A DNA stretch of 64,000 nt from CAYVIB01 sp964451365 (GTDB lineage Bacteria; Pseudomonadota; Gammaproteobacteria; Pseudomonadales; Cellvibrionaceae), in the NCBI GenBank assembly GCA_964451365.1, contig CAYVIB010000001.1, positions 248,001 to 312,000 of the forward strand, given 5' to 3'. Made by a program: the position numbers and the translations under genes. Below, piece after piece: positions 8,733-16,886 of the stretch (the first letter of the stretch is position 1; each line of letters starts with the position of its first letter). The notes under the pieces are model-generated. The model saw nothing but the letters and a program-made list of their open reading frames with translations, made no database searches and was not told where the DNA came from.

Positions 8733-9884
8733 ATGGCCTGGAACGAACCGGGTGGTAACGGTAAAGATCCCTGGGGGGGTGGTCGCGGCAACGATGGTCC
8801 GCCCGATCTTGACGAAGCATTTAAAAACCTGCAGAAAAAGTTATCGGGTATCTTTGGCGGCAAGGGAGGCGGTGGCGACCAGGGCGGTGGTTCCGGCTTC
8901 AACTCCACACTGCTGATCATAGTGGCGGTTATTTTGGTGGCGCTGTGGGCGTTTATGGGGATATATCAGGTTGATGCCCGGGAAAATGTCGTGGTTTTGC
9001 GATTCGGTAAATATCACGATACCGTCGGCGAGGGCCTGCACTGGAATCCCTATTTGATAGACAGGACTTACCGTGTCGAAGTGACCACCGAGCAGCAGTA
9101 TTCCACTCGGGGCCTGATGTTGACCGAAGACCAGAATATTGTCGAGCTGCCTATCAAGGTTCAATTCCGCGCGGCCGATGCGACGTCATTTGTGTTGAAC
9201 GTTAAAAACCCCATCGAAAGCCTTCAACATGCCACCGATTCGGCGCTGCGCCATGTTGTCGGCTCATCTTCGCTCGACCAGGTGTTGTCAGAGGGCCGGG
9301 TCAAGATTGGTGTCGATGTGAAAGAGCGCCTGCAGGATTATCTTGACATGTACGAAACCGGAATCCAGATTGTGGCGGTAAACATCCAGGAAGGCCGACC
9401 GCCACAACAGGTGAGAGATGCCTTCGATGATGTGATCCAGGCGCGTGAAGACGAAGAGCGTTTTATTAACGAGGCGCAGGCCTATGCAAACGAAATTATT
9501 CCCGTGGCCCGGGGCGCGGCCCAGCGGACGATTGAAGAGGCCAATGCCTATCGCGAAGAAGTGGTCGCGCATGCTGTCGGTGAAGCGAACCGTTTTGAAA
9601 AGCTGTTGGAGGAATACAGCAAGGCACCGGAGGTAACGCGCGAGCGCCTTTACCTCGACGCCCTGCAATCGGTTATGGGAAATACCTCAAAGGTTCTGGT
9701 GGATGTTGAGGGTGGTAACAACCTGCTTTATCTACCACTGGATAAAATGACCACGGCTACCACAACAACCCGGCGAGGGTCGTCCGCAGTCACTTCATCC
9801 CAGGTTAATGAGATAGCGGATGCGATAATTGATCGGCTGCAACGGGAGTCCGATACCCGAAGTTCACGCAGGGAGGGCCGTTAA
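8733..9884 (+). CDS. hflK: FtsH protease modulator HflK
   Basis: HflK forms a large membrane complex with HflC around the FtsH protease in the inner membrane and tunes its action on membrane substrates. The 383-residue protein has a glycine-rich cytoplasmic N-terminus (GGNGKDPWGGGRGND), one membrane segment at about residues 61-82 (LLIIVAVILVALWAFMGIY), then the SPFH/band-7 domain beginning VDARENVVVLRFGKY and a long helical part with RGAAQRTIEEANAYREEV. Upstream lies a 254-base gap from hflX, so it may have its own promoter. The hflC start follows two bases after its stop, showing tight coupling. Confidence 0.96.
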   Translation: MAWNEPGGNGKDPWGGGRGNDGPPDLDEAFKNLQKKLSGIFGGKGGGGDQGGGSGFNSTLLIIVAVILVALWAFMGIYQVDARENVVVLRFGKYHDTVGEGLHWNPYLIDRTYRVEVTTEQQYSTRGLMLTEDQNIVELPIKVQFRAADATSFVLNVKNPIESLQHATDSALRHVVGSSSLDQVLSEGRVKIGVDVKERLQDYLDMYETGIQIVAVNIQEGRPPQQVRDAFDDVIQAREDEERFINEAQAYANEIIPVARGAAQRTIEEANAYREEVVAHAVGEANRFEKLLEEYSKAPEVTRERLYLDALQSVMGNTSKVLVDVEGGNNLLYLPLDKMTTATTTTRRGSSAVTSSQVNEIADAIIDRLQRESDTRSSRREGR

Positions 9885-9886
9885 TC

Positions 9887-10774
9887 ATGCAAACTAGAAT
9901 GATACTGGTATTAGGCATCGCCTTTCTGGCTGTTCTCATCGTGGGTAACTCTGTCTATGTCGTCAGCGAAATGGATCGCGCTGTTAAATTGCGCTTTGGT
10001 GCGTTGATTGAAACGGATGTTCCGCCCGGCTTGCACTTCAAATACCCCATAGTCGACAAAGTGCGGAAATTCGACGGGCGTATACTGACACTCGATACGC
10101 CGGAAGAAAGCTACTTTACCGTCGAAAACAAGCGGTTGATTGTCGACTCCTATGTGAAATGGCGGGTGACAGATGTCGCCGCGTATTACCGGGCCACGGG
10201 GGGTATCGAAGAAGCGGCCAACCAGCGCCTGTCCTCGCGTGTCAATGACGGCCTGCGCAACAAGTTCGGTGTCCGGACCGTGCACGAGGTAGTGTCGGGC
10301 CAGCGGGACGAATTAATGGCGGAAATCACGTCGGAAGTGGATAAGGAAGTACGGGAAGATCTCGGTATCCATGTCGTCGACATCCGGGTAAAACGTATTG
10401 ATCTGCCGACCGATGTGAGCGAGTCGGTATACCGCCGAATGGCGGCGGATCGGGAGAAGGAAGCGCGTGAGCACCGCTCGAAAGGTCGCGAACAGGCGGA
10501 AATCATCAAGGCGGATGCCGATAAGCAGCGCACCATCATCCAGGCGGAAGCCTACCGGGAGGCCCAGGAGATTCGCGGTGACGGGGATGCCCAGGCGGCG
10601 GGGATATACGCCGAGGCTTACAACAAAAACCCGGAATTCTATTCCTTTGTCCGCAGCCTGAATGCCTACGTCGATACATTCAGCGGCAGGGAAGACATTC
10701 TCCTGGTTGACCCGGACAGCGACTTCTTCCGTTATTTCAAGGACCCGCAGGGGGCGGAAAAGACAGGAAACTAA
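9887..10774 (+). CDS. hflC: FtsH protease modulator HflC
   Basis: HflC is the partner of HflK. The 295-residue product begins with a membrane anchor (residues 5-25, MILVLGIAFLAVLIVGNSVY), then the SPFH domain with MDRAVKLRFGALIETDVPPG, YVKWRVTDVAAYYRATGG and the helical stretch REKEAREHRSKGREQAEII. The C-terminal segment SFVRSLNAYVDTFSGREDILLVDPDSDFFRYF is highly typical of HflC. It is translated from an ATG two bases after hflK. A rho-independent terminator lies 36 bases downstream. Confidence 0.97.
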   Translation: MQTRMILVLGIAFLAVLIVGNSVYVVSEMDRAVKLRFGALIETDVPPGLHFKYPIVDKVRKFDGRILTLDTPEESYFTVENKRLIVDSYVKWRVTDVAAYYRATGGIEEAANQRLSSRVNDGLRNKFGVRTVHEVVSGQRDELMAEITSEVDKEVREDLGIHVVDIRVKRIDLPTDVSESVYRRMAADREKEAREHRSKGREQAEIIKADADKQRTIIQAEAYREAQEIRGDGDAQAAGIYAEAYNKNPEFYSFVRSLNAYVDTFSGREDILLVDPDSDFFRYFKDPQGAEKTGN

Positions 10775-10809
10775 CGTCGCCCCCGGCCGATATCGTGGTA
10801 AAATGACAC

Positions 10810-10838
10810 AACCGGCTCCGTTTCGAGCCGGTTTTTTT
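10810..10838 (+). terminator. Rho-independent terminator after hflC
   Basis: A perfect 9-bp GC-rich stem (AACCGGCTC paired with GAGCCGGTT) with a six-base loop is followed by a run of seven T. It lies 36 bases after the hflC stop, ending the hflK-hflC transcript before the DUF2065 gene. Confidence 0.9.
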
Positions 10839-10882
10839 GTGTCGGTATGAATGACGATGGCCGGGTAGCCTGTGGAAACAAC

Positions 10883-11068
10883 ATGTGGGAAGAGTTTGCG
10901 CGCGCGTTCTGCCTGATGCTGGTGATTGAAGGCATCCTGCCGTTCCTGTACCCCGTCCGGTGGCGGCGCATGGTTGCCATGCTCGCGGTCACCAACGACA
11001 GAACGCTTAGAATCATGGGGCTGGCCAGTATGCTGATCGGCCTGGGCCTTTTGCTCCTGTTGAAGTAA
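10883..11068 (+). CDS. DUF2065 (YjeT-like) small membrane protein
   Basis: A 61-residue protein with two hydrophobic segments (around FCLMLVIEGILPFLYP and MGLASMLIGLGLLLLLK) separated by a basic stretch RWRRMV. The pattern and its position between hflC and purA match the DUF2065/YjeT family, whose function is unknown. The ATG at 10883 has GGAAA a few bases upstream; an alternative ATG at 10847 would add 12 polar residues and lies directly after the terminator, so the shorter form is preferred. It probably is cotranscribed with hisZ, 23 bases downstream. Confidence 0.85.
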   Translation: MWEEFARAFCLMLVIEGILPFLYPVRWRRMVAMLAVTNDRTLRIMGLASMLIGLGLLLLLK

Positions 11069-11091
11069 CCCGGCAGAAATTGGAATGACGA

Positions 11092-12276
11092 ATGATGAAT
11101 AAGGTAGACCGCTGGCTGCTGCCCGACGGTATTGAAGAACTGCTCCCCGCGGATTCCGGCAAGGTGGAAAGTCTGCGCCGGCGGATCGTCGATCTGTTCA
11201 GGAGCTGGGGGTACGACTACGTTATTCCCCCCATGGTGGAGTTTACCGATTCGCTGCTTACCGGTTCCGGCCAGGATATCGACTTACTCACTTTTAAGCT
11301 GACGGACCAGTTGTCCGGCAAAATGATGGGTATTCGCGCTGATATTACGCCACAGGCGGCCCGCATGGACGCCCACAGTCTGCGCCGGGACGGCGTCAAT
11401 CGGCTCTGCTATGCCGGTCATGTCATGTATACCAAACCAAAAACGCCGCTGGCCTCCCGCACTCCCATCCAGGCAGGAGTTGAACTGTTTGGGGAGGCGG
11501 GGCTGGATGCCGACATTGAAGTGATCAGCCTGCTGCTGGAAACCCTCAAGGCAGCGAACCTGTCGCGGCAGTATATCGATATTGGTCATGCGGGGATCTA
11601 CCGCGGCCTGGCGGAGTACGCCGAACTCTCTCGCGAGCAGGAGCTGGCTTTTTTCGATCTGCTCCAGGCCAAGGCCAGTAACGAAATTGCCGCCTGGGTG
11701 GCGAACAATGTTGAGGATATAAAGATTCGCGACTGGTTTCTGGCCTTGCCAAGATTGGCCGGCGATTCCTCAATACTCGCGACCGCCAGGCAAACCTTTG
11801 TCGACGCCCCGGCGGAAGTGACCGTGGCCCTGGATGAACTGGAAGTCATTGCCGACGTATTGCTGGAGCGCTATCCGGATGCGCAACTGTATTTTGATTT
11901 AAGCGAGCTGCGAGGCTATCACTACTACACCGGCTTGATATTTGGCGCGTTTGCGCCCGGGCTGGGTGAAGCGATAGCCAACGGCGGGCGCTATGATCAC
12001 ATTGGCGAAGCCTTCGGCCGGGCGCGCCCGGCGACCGGATTCGCGGTGGACCTGACGGCCATCAACCGTATCAACGAAGCGCAAACCGAAGCCGAGATGG
12101 CCATCTTCGCGCCCGCCAGTTCAAACCCGGGTCAGTGGCAGGCGATACAAACGTTGCGGGAGAAAGGTGAGCGGGTGATATCCGGTCTTTCCGGACAAGA
12201 GACGCCGCTCGACTACCAGAATTGCGATCGCCGATTGATAGAAGTCGACGGTGAATTTCTTGTTAAACCGTTATAA
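11092..12276 (+). CDS. hisZ: ATP phosphoribosyltransferase regulatory subunit HisZ
   Basis: HisZ is a histidyl-tRNA synthetase paralogue that pairs with short-form HisG in the first step of histidine synthesis. The 394-residue protein shows the class II synthetase-like core: WLLPDGIEELLP, the motif 2-like region LTFKLTDQLSGKMMGIRADITPQAARMDA, and YFDLSELRGYHYYTGLIFGAFAPG followed by IANGGRYD. The C-terminal anticodon-binding domain of true HisRS is absent and the length is right for HisZ. Two adjacent ATG codons (11092, 11095) are possible starts. hisZ before purA is the arrangement seen in pseudomonads; E. coli lacks hisZ. A short-form hisG must lie elsewhere. Confidence 0.94.
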   Translation: MMNKVDRWLLPDGIEELLPADSGKVESLRRRIVDLFRSWGYDYVIPPMVEFTDSLLTGSGQDIDLLTFKLTDQLSGKMMGIRADITPQAARMDAHSLRRDGVNRLCYAGHVMYTKPKTPLASRTPIQAGVELFGEAGLDADIEVISLLLETLKAANLSRQYIDIGHAGIYRGLAEYAELSREQELAFFDLLQAKASNEIAAWVANNVEDIKIRDWFLALPRLAGDSSILATARQTFVDAPAEVTVALDELEVIADVLLERYPDAQLYFDLSELRGYHYYTGLIFGAFAPGLGEAIANGGRYDHIGEAFGRARPATGFAVDLTAINRINEAQTEAEMAIFAPASSNPGQWQAIQTLREKGERVISGLSGQETPLDYQNCDRRLIEVDGEFLVKPL

Positions 12277-12329
12277 ACGCGCAATTTCCACATAGTTTTT
12301 TAAAACATTAAGCAGAGCATTGTAAGCAA

Positions 12330-13622
12330 ATGGGTAAAAATGTTGTTGTATTGGGCACCCAATGGGGTGACGAGGGAAAAGGGAAGATAGTCGATCTACT
12401 CACCGAGCAGGTGCGTAACGTTGCACGTTTCCAGGGTGGACACAACGCGGGGCACACACTGGTCATAGATGGAAAAAAAACAGTCCTGCACCTTATTCCT
12501 TCCGGCATTTTGCACGAGGGGGTTAATTGCTTTATCGGCAACGGCGTTGTGCTCGCGCCGGACGCCTTGATAAAGGAAATAGAAGAACTGGAAGCGCAGG
12601 GCGTCCCTGCGCGGGAACGCCTGCACCTTTCGCCTTCGTGTCCGTTGATATTGCCTTATCATGTGGCATTGGATCAGGCGCGTGAAATCAAACGCGGCGA
12701 CGCCAAAATCGGTACCACCGGTCGCGGTATCGGTCCGGCTTACGAAGACAAGGTTTCCCGTCGGGGATTGCGCCTCGGGGATCTTCTCGATACCGAACGC
12801 TTTGCCAACAAGTTGCGCGAGGTGCTTGAGTACCACAATTTCGCCCTCACCCAATATTACAGTGTCGCCGCGGTGGACTTTGATACCGTGCTGGAAGAGG
12901 CTGTTCGGTTGGGAGAGCAGTTAAAGCCAATGATTACCGACGTTTCCGATAGCCTGCACGCCGCGCGCGAGCGGGGTGAGAATATTCTGTTTGAAGGCGC
13001 GCAGGGCTCGCTGCTCGATATCGACCACGGTACTTATCCCTTTGTGACTTCATCCAACACCACCGCCGGTGGCACGGCGACCGGTTCCGGTTTCGGGCCG
13101 CTTTACCTAGATTACGTTCTGGGCATTACCAAAGCCTATACCACCCGCGTTGGTTCCGGCCCGTTCCCGACTGAACTTGATTGCGAAGTGGGCCAGCATT
13201 TGGGCGAAAAAGGCCACGAATTCGGCGCGACCACCGGGCGCAAACGCCGTACGGGCTGGTTTGACGCCGTTGCGGTAAAACACGCGGTGCGCATCAATAG
13301 CATGAGCGGCATGTGCCTGACAAAACTCGATGTATTGGATGGCCTGAAGGAAGTAAAAATCTGCACTGGCTATCAAAACAGCGCAGGCGCGGATGTGGGA
13401 ATTCCTTATGACGCCGAAGGCTGGCAGGACGTTCACCCGGTATATGAAACACTGCCCGGCTGGTCGGAATCCACTGTGGGAATTAAATCCCTTGATGCGC
13501 TTCCGCAAAACGCCCGCGGCTATATCAATCGCCTTGAAGAACTGGTTGGTATTCCCGTGGATATTATTTCCACGGGACCGGACCGTGTTGAAACCATTGT
13601 CCTGCGGAATCCGTTTGAATAA
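12330..13622 (+). CDS. purA: Adenylosuccinate synthetase PurA
   Basis: PurA joins IMP and aspartate with GTP to form adenylosuccinate in AMP synthesis. The 430-residue protein has the P-loop GTQWGDEGKGKIVD at residues 9-22, the GGHNAGHT loop, GTTGRGIGPAYEDK, FEGAQGSLLDIDHGTYPFVTSSN and the GTP base-recognition TGPDR. Length and all motifs are ordinary. It ends the housekeeping block; only 12 bases separate its stop from the stop of the convergent cytochrome gene. Confidence 0.98.
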   Translation: MGKNVVVLGTQWGDEGKGKIVDLLTEQVRNVARFQGGHNAGHTLVIDGKKTVLHLIPSGILHEGVNCFIGNGVVLAPDALIKEIEELEAQGVPARERLHLSPSCPLILPYHVALDQAREIKRGDAKIGTTGRGIGPAYEDKVSRRGLRLGDLLDTERFANKLREVLEYHNFALTQYYSVAAVDFDTVLEEAVRLGEQLKPMITDVSDSLHAARERGENILFEGAQGSLLDIDHGTYPFVTSSNTTAGGTATGSGFGPLYLDYVLGITKAYTTRVGSGPFPTELDCEVGQHLGEKGHEFGATTGRKRRTGWFDAVAVKHAVRINSMSGMCLTKLDVLDGLKEVKICTGYQNSAGADVGIPYDAEGWQDVHPVYETLPGWSESTVGIKSLDALPQNARGYINRLEELVGIPVDIISTGPDRVETIVLRNPFE

Positions 13623-13634
13623 TTCGGCGGCAAA

Positions 13635-14540
13635 CTATTCCTCTTTATCGATGGAATAAAAGTAAGCTAGCATCTGGCGCGCGTGTTTTTCGCTTACCCC
13701 CAGGTCCGGCATCGCCGAATCGGCATCGACCTGATGGGGAAAGCGAATCCAGCGAATCAGGTTTTCATCAGTGTTTTTCAGTAAACCCGCGATATAAGCC
13801 CGTTTTGTGATACCGCCAAGCGGGGGACCGACGTGATTGCGCGCGGACGAGATACCTGGAATCACATGACAGCTCGAGCAGTTGTATTGCCTTAGGGCGT
13901 TAAGCCCGTCTTTCACCACGCCTTCGCCACTATCAAGGTCGCTGTCAATTCGCGCCAGCGGGACGGGTACTTCTACATCGTTTTCCGTTAACCTCTTCCT
14001 GGTCAATATATTTTGATTTTTAAATCCGGCCTGTTCGCGCAGGGCGAGATATTCGTCCACGGTTAACTCCGGAATCTGTTTTACCAGCGCGACAACCTGC
14101 CAGATTTGCTGGTTGCTCAGGCGATACCGCCAGGCCGGCATGCCGGACATTTTAATTCCCTGCTCCACCACCCAATAAATATGGTCCGGCTTGCGCTCGC
14201 GCGCAATGGCGGCGATTGCGGTCGGGCCTGGCATCATTCCCAAGGAGAAATTATCCGGCGCAATTCCGGGCGCGCCATGACATTGACGACAATGCTGTTC
14301 GTACAATTTCAAACCGTCATTTTTCCAGTCGAGTTCGCGCAGGTTGGGCACGATAATATCATTACCCCTGACCTTGGAGGAGCGAACCATGGCAAACTGC
14401 AGCAACCGGTAAACCGGTGCCGTGTGCTGTGCCAGCGCGGAAACATTGTAAACGCCGTAATAAATAAACAGCGATGCGCCTATACCTCCCAGCACAAGCA
14501 GAATTGCAGCGACAACCAAAAAGCGGGAAATAAACTTCAT
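13635..14540 (-). CDS. Membrane-anchored dihaem cytochrome c of the caa3 oxidase cluster
   Basis: A 301-residue protein with an N-terminal membrane anchor (residues 4-25, ISRFLVVAAILLVLGGIGASLF) and two CXXCH haem sites: CRQCH in YEQHCRQCHGAPG and CSSCH in YNCSSCHVIPGISSARNHVGPPLGG, each followed by a plausible distal Met (PGMMPG-like and AMPDLG). It should lie on the periplasmic side and pass electrons toward the oxidase. The ATG at 14540 is chosen because it begins the hydrophobic anchor; a longer frame exists but adds a charged stretch overlapping the upstream gene's end. It is the last gene of the minus-strand operon, 31 bases after a related small cytochrome. Confidence 0.85.
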   Translation of the reverse strand: MKFISRFLVVAAILLVLGGIGASLFIYYGVYNVSALAQHTAPVYRLLQFAMVRSSKVRGNDIIVPNLRELDWKNDGLKLYEQHCRQCHGAPGIAPDNFSLGMMPGPTAIAAIARERKPDHIYWVVEQGIKMSGMPAWRYRLSNQQIWQVVALVKQIPELTVDEYLALREQAGFKNQNILTRKRLTENDVEVPVPLARIDSDLDSGEGVVKDGLNALRQYNCSSCHVIPGISSARNHVGPPLGGITKRAYIAGLLKNTDENLIRWIRFPHQVDADSAMPDLGVSEKHARQMLAYFYSIDKEE

Positions 14541-14571
14541 CTGCACAGCACGCGTTTCGAACTCATTCGGG

Positions 14572-14925
14572 TTATTCCTGTGAATATAAAAAAGCGGCAA
14601 TATCTTCCGCTTCGGCAGTGCTCAGACCCAGGTCGGGCATGGCGGATTCGGGTGCAACCCGTTGCGGGTGCTGAATCCACAACACCATGTTTTTGAAATG
14701 GTTGGGTAGTATTCCGGCGAGATAACCCCGATGATTCATCGCAACAAGCGGTGGCCCGACCTGCCCTTGGGCGGTGTCGATAGCCGGAATTTGATGACAA
14801 CTGCCGCAGCCGACCTGCTTTATCAGCGCTTTACCTTTTTCAGGGTTAACATGATCGGGTACTTGCACGGGATCGCCGGAGGCGTTGACACAAAGCATCA
14901 GTAAAATAATCCGAAAGGCGTTCAT
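14572..14925 (-). CDS. Small periplasmic cytochrome c
   Basis: A 117-residue secreted monohaem cytochrome. It has a signal peptide (MNAFRIILLMLCVNASG), the haem site CGSCH in QVGCGSCHQIPAIDTAQGQVGPPL, and AMPDLGLSTAEAEDIAAFLYS near the end, which supplies the probable Met ligand. The haem-domain wording is very close to the second haem domain of the next gene (QYNCSSCHVIPGIS...VGPPL, AMPDLGVSEKHARQMLAYFYS), so the two probably arose by duplication. Its ATG overlaps the stop of the CtaG-like gene (TAATG), so translation is coupled. Confidence 0.87.
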   Translation of the reverse strand: MNAFRIILLMLCVNASGDPVQVPDHVNPEKGKALIKQVGCGSCHQIPAIDTAQGQVGPPLVAMNHRGYLAGILPNHFKNMVLWIQHPQRVAPESAMPDLGLSTAEAEDIAAFLYSQE

Positions 14926-15833
14926 TAGCTTCCTCCCGGATTGGGGGGCTGATAAATTTTGCTGTCGCTGTGTTGCATAGCCCGCATCAGCGACGCGAGT
15001 CCGGCGGCAATAAAAACAATACCGGCGGGCATCCACATAATCAGTCCTCCAAGTTGTTGGTCTTCCAGCGCGGTTAAGCTCCATTGCGTGGCTGTCGAAA
15101 TGTAAGGCGTGTACCATACATCGGGAGAAAAAGTCAGCAGGGCGCCGAGCAAACTGGCGTGTATCGCAGTAGTAAACAAATACAATACTCCGGCCGATGC
15201 GGATTCATGCCGCGAGCGAAACAATGCGAACCAGAAGACCAGCGCGATCCATAAAAAACTGAAGTGCTGAAACGCATGAACCCAACTGTTGTTTAACCCG
15301 GCGTTGAAAAGCGAGGGTAAGTGCCAGGCCCAAAGCCCGATGGCGTGAATAAACCAGGCCACTGGCGGCGAAATAATCCAGTTCCATATATGTCGGATAT
15401 TTTGCCTGCGGGCGAGTTTTCCGAACGCCCGCGCGAATGGCGCTGCCATGCCCCGCAGCAATGCACTGCTCGGTTGGCTGATTACAAGCAGCGGCGCCGC
15501 GATAAGCATCAATAACTCGTGTTGTACCATGTGGGCCGAGAACAGTTGCTCTCCCATGGGATCCAGCGGCGACACAAGTGCAACTGCCAATGCACTCCAA
15601 CCTATCCAGAAGTAGTACTGCCTTTGCCGGAACGCCGCCGCGCATGTTCGAAATCGCTGGCAACCGCGCCAGTAAATCCACGCCGTGAGCAATAATAAAA
15701 AACCCGCGACCGGATCGATCGTCCAGGGATTGAACTCGGCGTGCCGGTCGAACGATGATGCCAGGTGTGCCGATACAGGGAGTGAAAGGAATAGTAAAAT
15801 AGCAAAGCTGAAGGAAAAATTTTTCAGTGACAT
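14925..15833 (-). CDS. caa3-type oxidase assembly factor, CtaG (PF09678) family membrane protein
   Basis: A 302-residue integral membrane protein with about seven hydrophobic segments after an apparent signal-like start (SFSFAILLFLSLPVSAHLA). FNPWTIDPVAGFLLLLTAWIYWRG, VSPLDPMGEQLFSAHMVQHELLMLIAAPLLV and DQQLGGLIMWMPAGIVF match the caa3_CtaG family, thought to take part in building the oxidase, probably in copper delivery. The His/Met-rich helix SAHMVQHELLM is a good candidate for metal handling. It overlaps the 3' end of the upstream small membrane gene and the start of the cytochrome gene, so all belong to one operon. Confidence 0.88.
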   Translation of the reverse strand: MSLKNFSFSFAILLFLSLPVSAHLASSFDRHAEFNPWTIDPVAGFLLLLTAWIYWRGCQRFRTCAAAFRQRQYYFWIGWSALAVALVSPLDPMGEQLFSAHMVQHELLMLIAAPLLVISQPSSALLRGMAAPFARAFGKLARRQNIRHIWNWIISPPVAWFIHAIGLWAWHLPSLFNAGLNNSWVHAFQHFSFLWIALVFWFALFRSRHESASAGVLYLFTTAIHASLLGALLTFSPDVWYTPYISTATQWSLTALEDQQLGGLIMWMPAGIVFIAAGLASLMRAMQHSDSKIYQPPNPGGS

Positions 15834-16225
15834 GGCGGTAGTACCAGGTTAGGTAGGCCTTGAACCAAAATAATGACTGCCAGAAACAGGCTAAGCAAAA
15901 TTCCGCTGGTAGCCATGAACCGGCTCCGGGTAAAAAAGGTATTACTCAAACTATTTTTCCGTTCCCGCAGTGTGCGGATCGAACGCCAGGCGAGTCCGCC
16001 CGCGGAAAGTGCAAGCAGGAAACAAAATACAGTTAATGAATGAAGCATGATTTTGGTCGTGATATCGGACAGCGTTTGGGGGTTCCTGCAGTGCCATTCC
16101 ACCAGTGAATAACTTGCAAACAGGTGAAGGCCCCAGGCGGCGATGGCGATAAACCAGGCTGCCCAGAGCCGACCCGCGCCGATGGATTTAGAATTTTGTC
16201 CGTGTTGCCGATTCAACATTTTCAA
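15824..16225 (-). CDS. Small membrane protein of the cytochrome oxidase operon, unrecognised
   Basis: A 133-residue protein with three hydrophobic segments (LWAAWFIAIAAWGLHLFAS, IMLHSLTVFCFLLALSAGG and ATSGILLSLFLAVIILVQGL) joined by charged loops. No family was recognised with confidence. It overlaps the start of the CtaG-like gene by ten bases and follows the subunit III gene by 22 bases, so a role tied to the oxidase (accessory subunit or assembly) is likely from position alone. A second ATG two codons in is an equally good start. Confidence 0.7.
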   Translation of the reverse strand: MKMLNRQHGQNSKSIGAGRLWAAWFIAIAAWGLHLFASYSLVEWHCRNPQTLSDITTKIMLHSLTVFCFLLALSAGGLAWRSIRTLRERKNSLSNTFFTRSRFMATSGILLSLFLAVIILVQGLPNLVLPPCH

Positions 16226-16247
16226 TCCTTAACTCAACTCTTGGAAT

Positions 16248-16874
16248 TCAACCCTGGAACAAGCGTGGCGCCCAATACAAAACAAAGTAAAACGGTATCC
16301 ACGCGATTGCGACGAAATTCCAGTAGAGCGTATCCACCACAACGCCAATTTGCCGTTTGTTGTTGAAGAAGCCCACCACGCCGGCAATGCCGATCACAAA
16401 TGTGCCGATAGCCGCCGAAACGATATGGGTAAAATGAAACCCGGTAATGGTCCACACCAGGGAGCCGTAGACATGTTCATCCCAGCGGAACTCGAAGGCA
16501 TGAAATTTTTGCCAGCGAATAAACAAGGTAACGCCGGCCAAAAACACGGAAACAAAGGTGTAAACGACAAAGGGTTTTATTTTGTTGTTGTTCACGGCGC
16601 GCCCGGCAAGATACATAGTGACGCAACTGAATAGCATGATCAGCATCGATAATGTCGGAATCAGCACTTCCGGCACATCCACGCCCGGTGGAGGCCATTG
16701 CTCATTGATCATTTGCAGGTAAAACGCGCTTACCACAAACGCCGCAACCACACTCATTTCAATCAGGATGAGGCCGACGACGCCCCACCAGATTGGCGCT
16801 TCGCGTCCCGGTGTGTAGCGGGAAAGCTCCGCGACATCGATAACAAATTTTTTCTCTATATCATCGGTATTCAT
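16248..16874 (-). CDS. Cytochrome c oxidase subunit III
   Basis: A 208-residue membrane protein with about five to six hydrophobic helices. It carries the subunit III pattern WWGVVGLILIEMSVVAAFVVSAFYL, GSLVWTITGFHFTHIVSAAIGTFVIG and VVVDTLYWNFVAIAWIPFYFVLYWAPR. The HFTH and YWNFVAIAW segments are family markers. It is the small five-helix form found in caa3 and similar oxidases. Its ATG lies 12 bases after the stop of the subunit I gene. Confidence 0.93.
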   Translation of the reverse strand: MNTDDIEKKFVIDVAELSRYTPGREAPIWWGVVGLILIEMSVVAAFVVSAFYLQMINEQWPPPGVDVPEVLIPTLSMLIMLFSCVTMYLAGRAVNNNKIKPFVVYTFVSVFLAGVTLFIRWQKFHAFEFRWDEHVYGSLVWTITGFHFTHIVSAAIGTFVIGIAGVVGFFNNKRQIGVVVDTLYWNFVAIAWIPFYFVLYWAPRLFQG

Positions 16875-16886
16875 TGCAATAAGTCA